The notes beneath the pieces were generated by a model. It searched no databases. It was not told the DNA's origin and was given only the letters and a program-made list of their open reading frames with translations. Below are positions 63,990 to 64,000 of a stretch of DNA of 64,000 bases, in pieces. The DNA is from Aneurinibacillus sp. Ricciae_BoGa-3 (GTDB lineage: Bacteria; Bacillota; Bacilli; Aneurinibacillales; Aneurinibacillaceae). The translations under genes were made by a program, and so were the position numbers. Position 1 is the stretch's first letter. The number at the start of each line of letters is the position of its first letter. The stretch spans positions 4,709,501-4,773,500 of the forward strand of contig NZ_CP116887.1 in assembly GCF_028421645.1 (NCBI RefSeq), written 5' to 3'.

Positions 63990-64000
63990 GAAAGTTTCCT

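Overview
The window looks like the chromosome of an endospore-forming, flagellated member of the Bacillales with an S-layer, probably near Paenibacillaceae/Aneurinibacillus. The signs are sporulation genes (spoIID, spoIIQ-like, spoIIID), mbl, flhO/flhP, several S-layer-homology (SLH) proteins, and a TagO/TagA/MnaA set for cell-wall polymer linkage units. This placement is inferred from gene content; no rRNA or tRNA gene was seen. Almost everything is on the minus strand.

Positions 1-17.3 kb are an accessory, insertion-sequence-rich region: a partial winged-helix regulator, a galU gene broken by an IS3 element and a second IS, an IS150-like element whose orfB carries a 293-bp in-place inversion, two secreted or SLH-type surface genes (one frameshifted), and an IS1182-like element (IS-A) that sits in the tagO terminator and itself contains another IS (IS-B). 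tagO, tagA and a 900-residue SLH protein follow, then an IS607-type element with a decayed tnpA and an intact tnpB.

Positions 17.6-25 kb hold a lipoprotein, a GNAT-like protein, a DUF421 membrane protein, an Rpn-type nuclease relative, the alaR-alaT pair and a second, stand-alone TnpB. That TnpB has a perfect LexA/DinR-type box over its promoter.

Positions 25-40 kb are conserved core: epuA-like, flhP, flhO, mbl, spoIIID, spoIIQ-like, spoIID, then a six-gene ABC importer/sugar-isomerase/HAD-phosphatase cluster next to glpP, then murA, ywmB and a ywzB-like gene. Positions 40-50 kb carry an 11-subunit complex I operon (nuoABCDHIJKLMN, no nuoEFG). After a divergent low-molecular-weight phosphatase come the full ATP synthase operon (atpZ-like, I, B, E, F, H, A, G, D, C) with a promoter and leader hairpin, a thiolase, an SLH-anchored phosphodiester glycosidase and mnaA.

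A recurring intergenic sequence of about 200-340 bp, with terminal inverted repeats and internal complementarity, occurs at four places (12.5, 21.4, 30.7 and 50.8 kb), each next to the intrinsic terminator of a minus-strand gene. The most noteworthy items are this repeat family, the SOS-type operator at tnpB, the orfB inversion, the IS that duplicated a whole terminator hairpin, and the atp leader hairpin.
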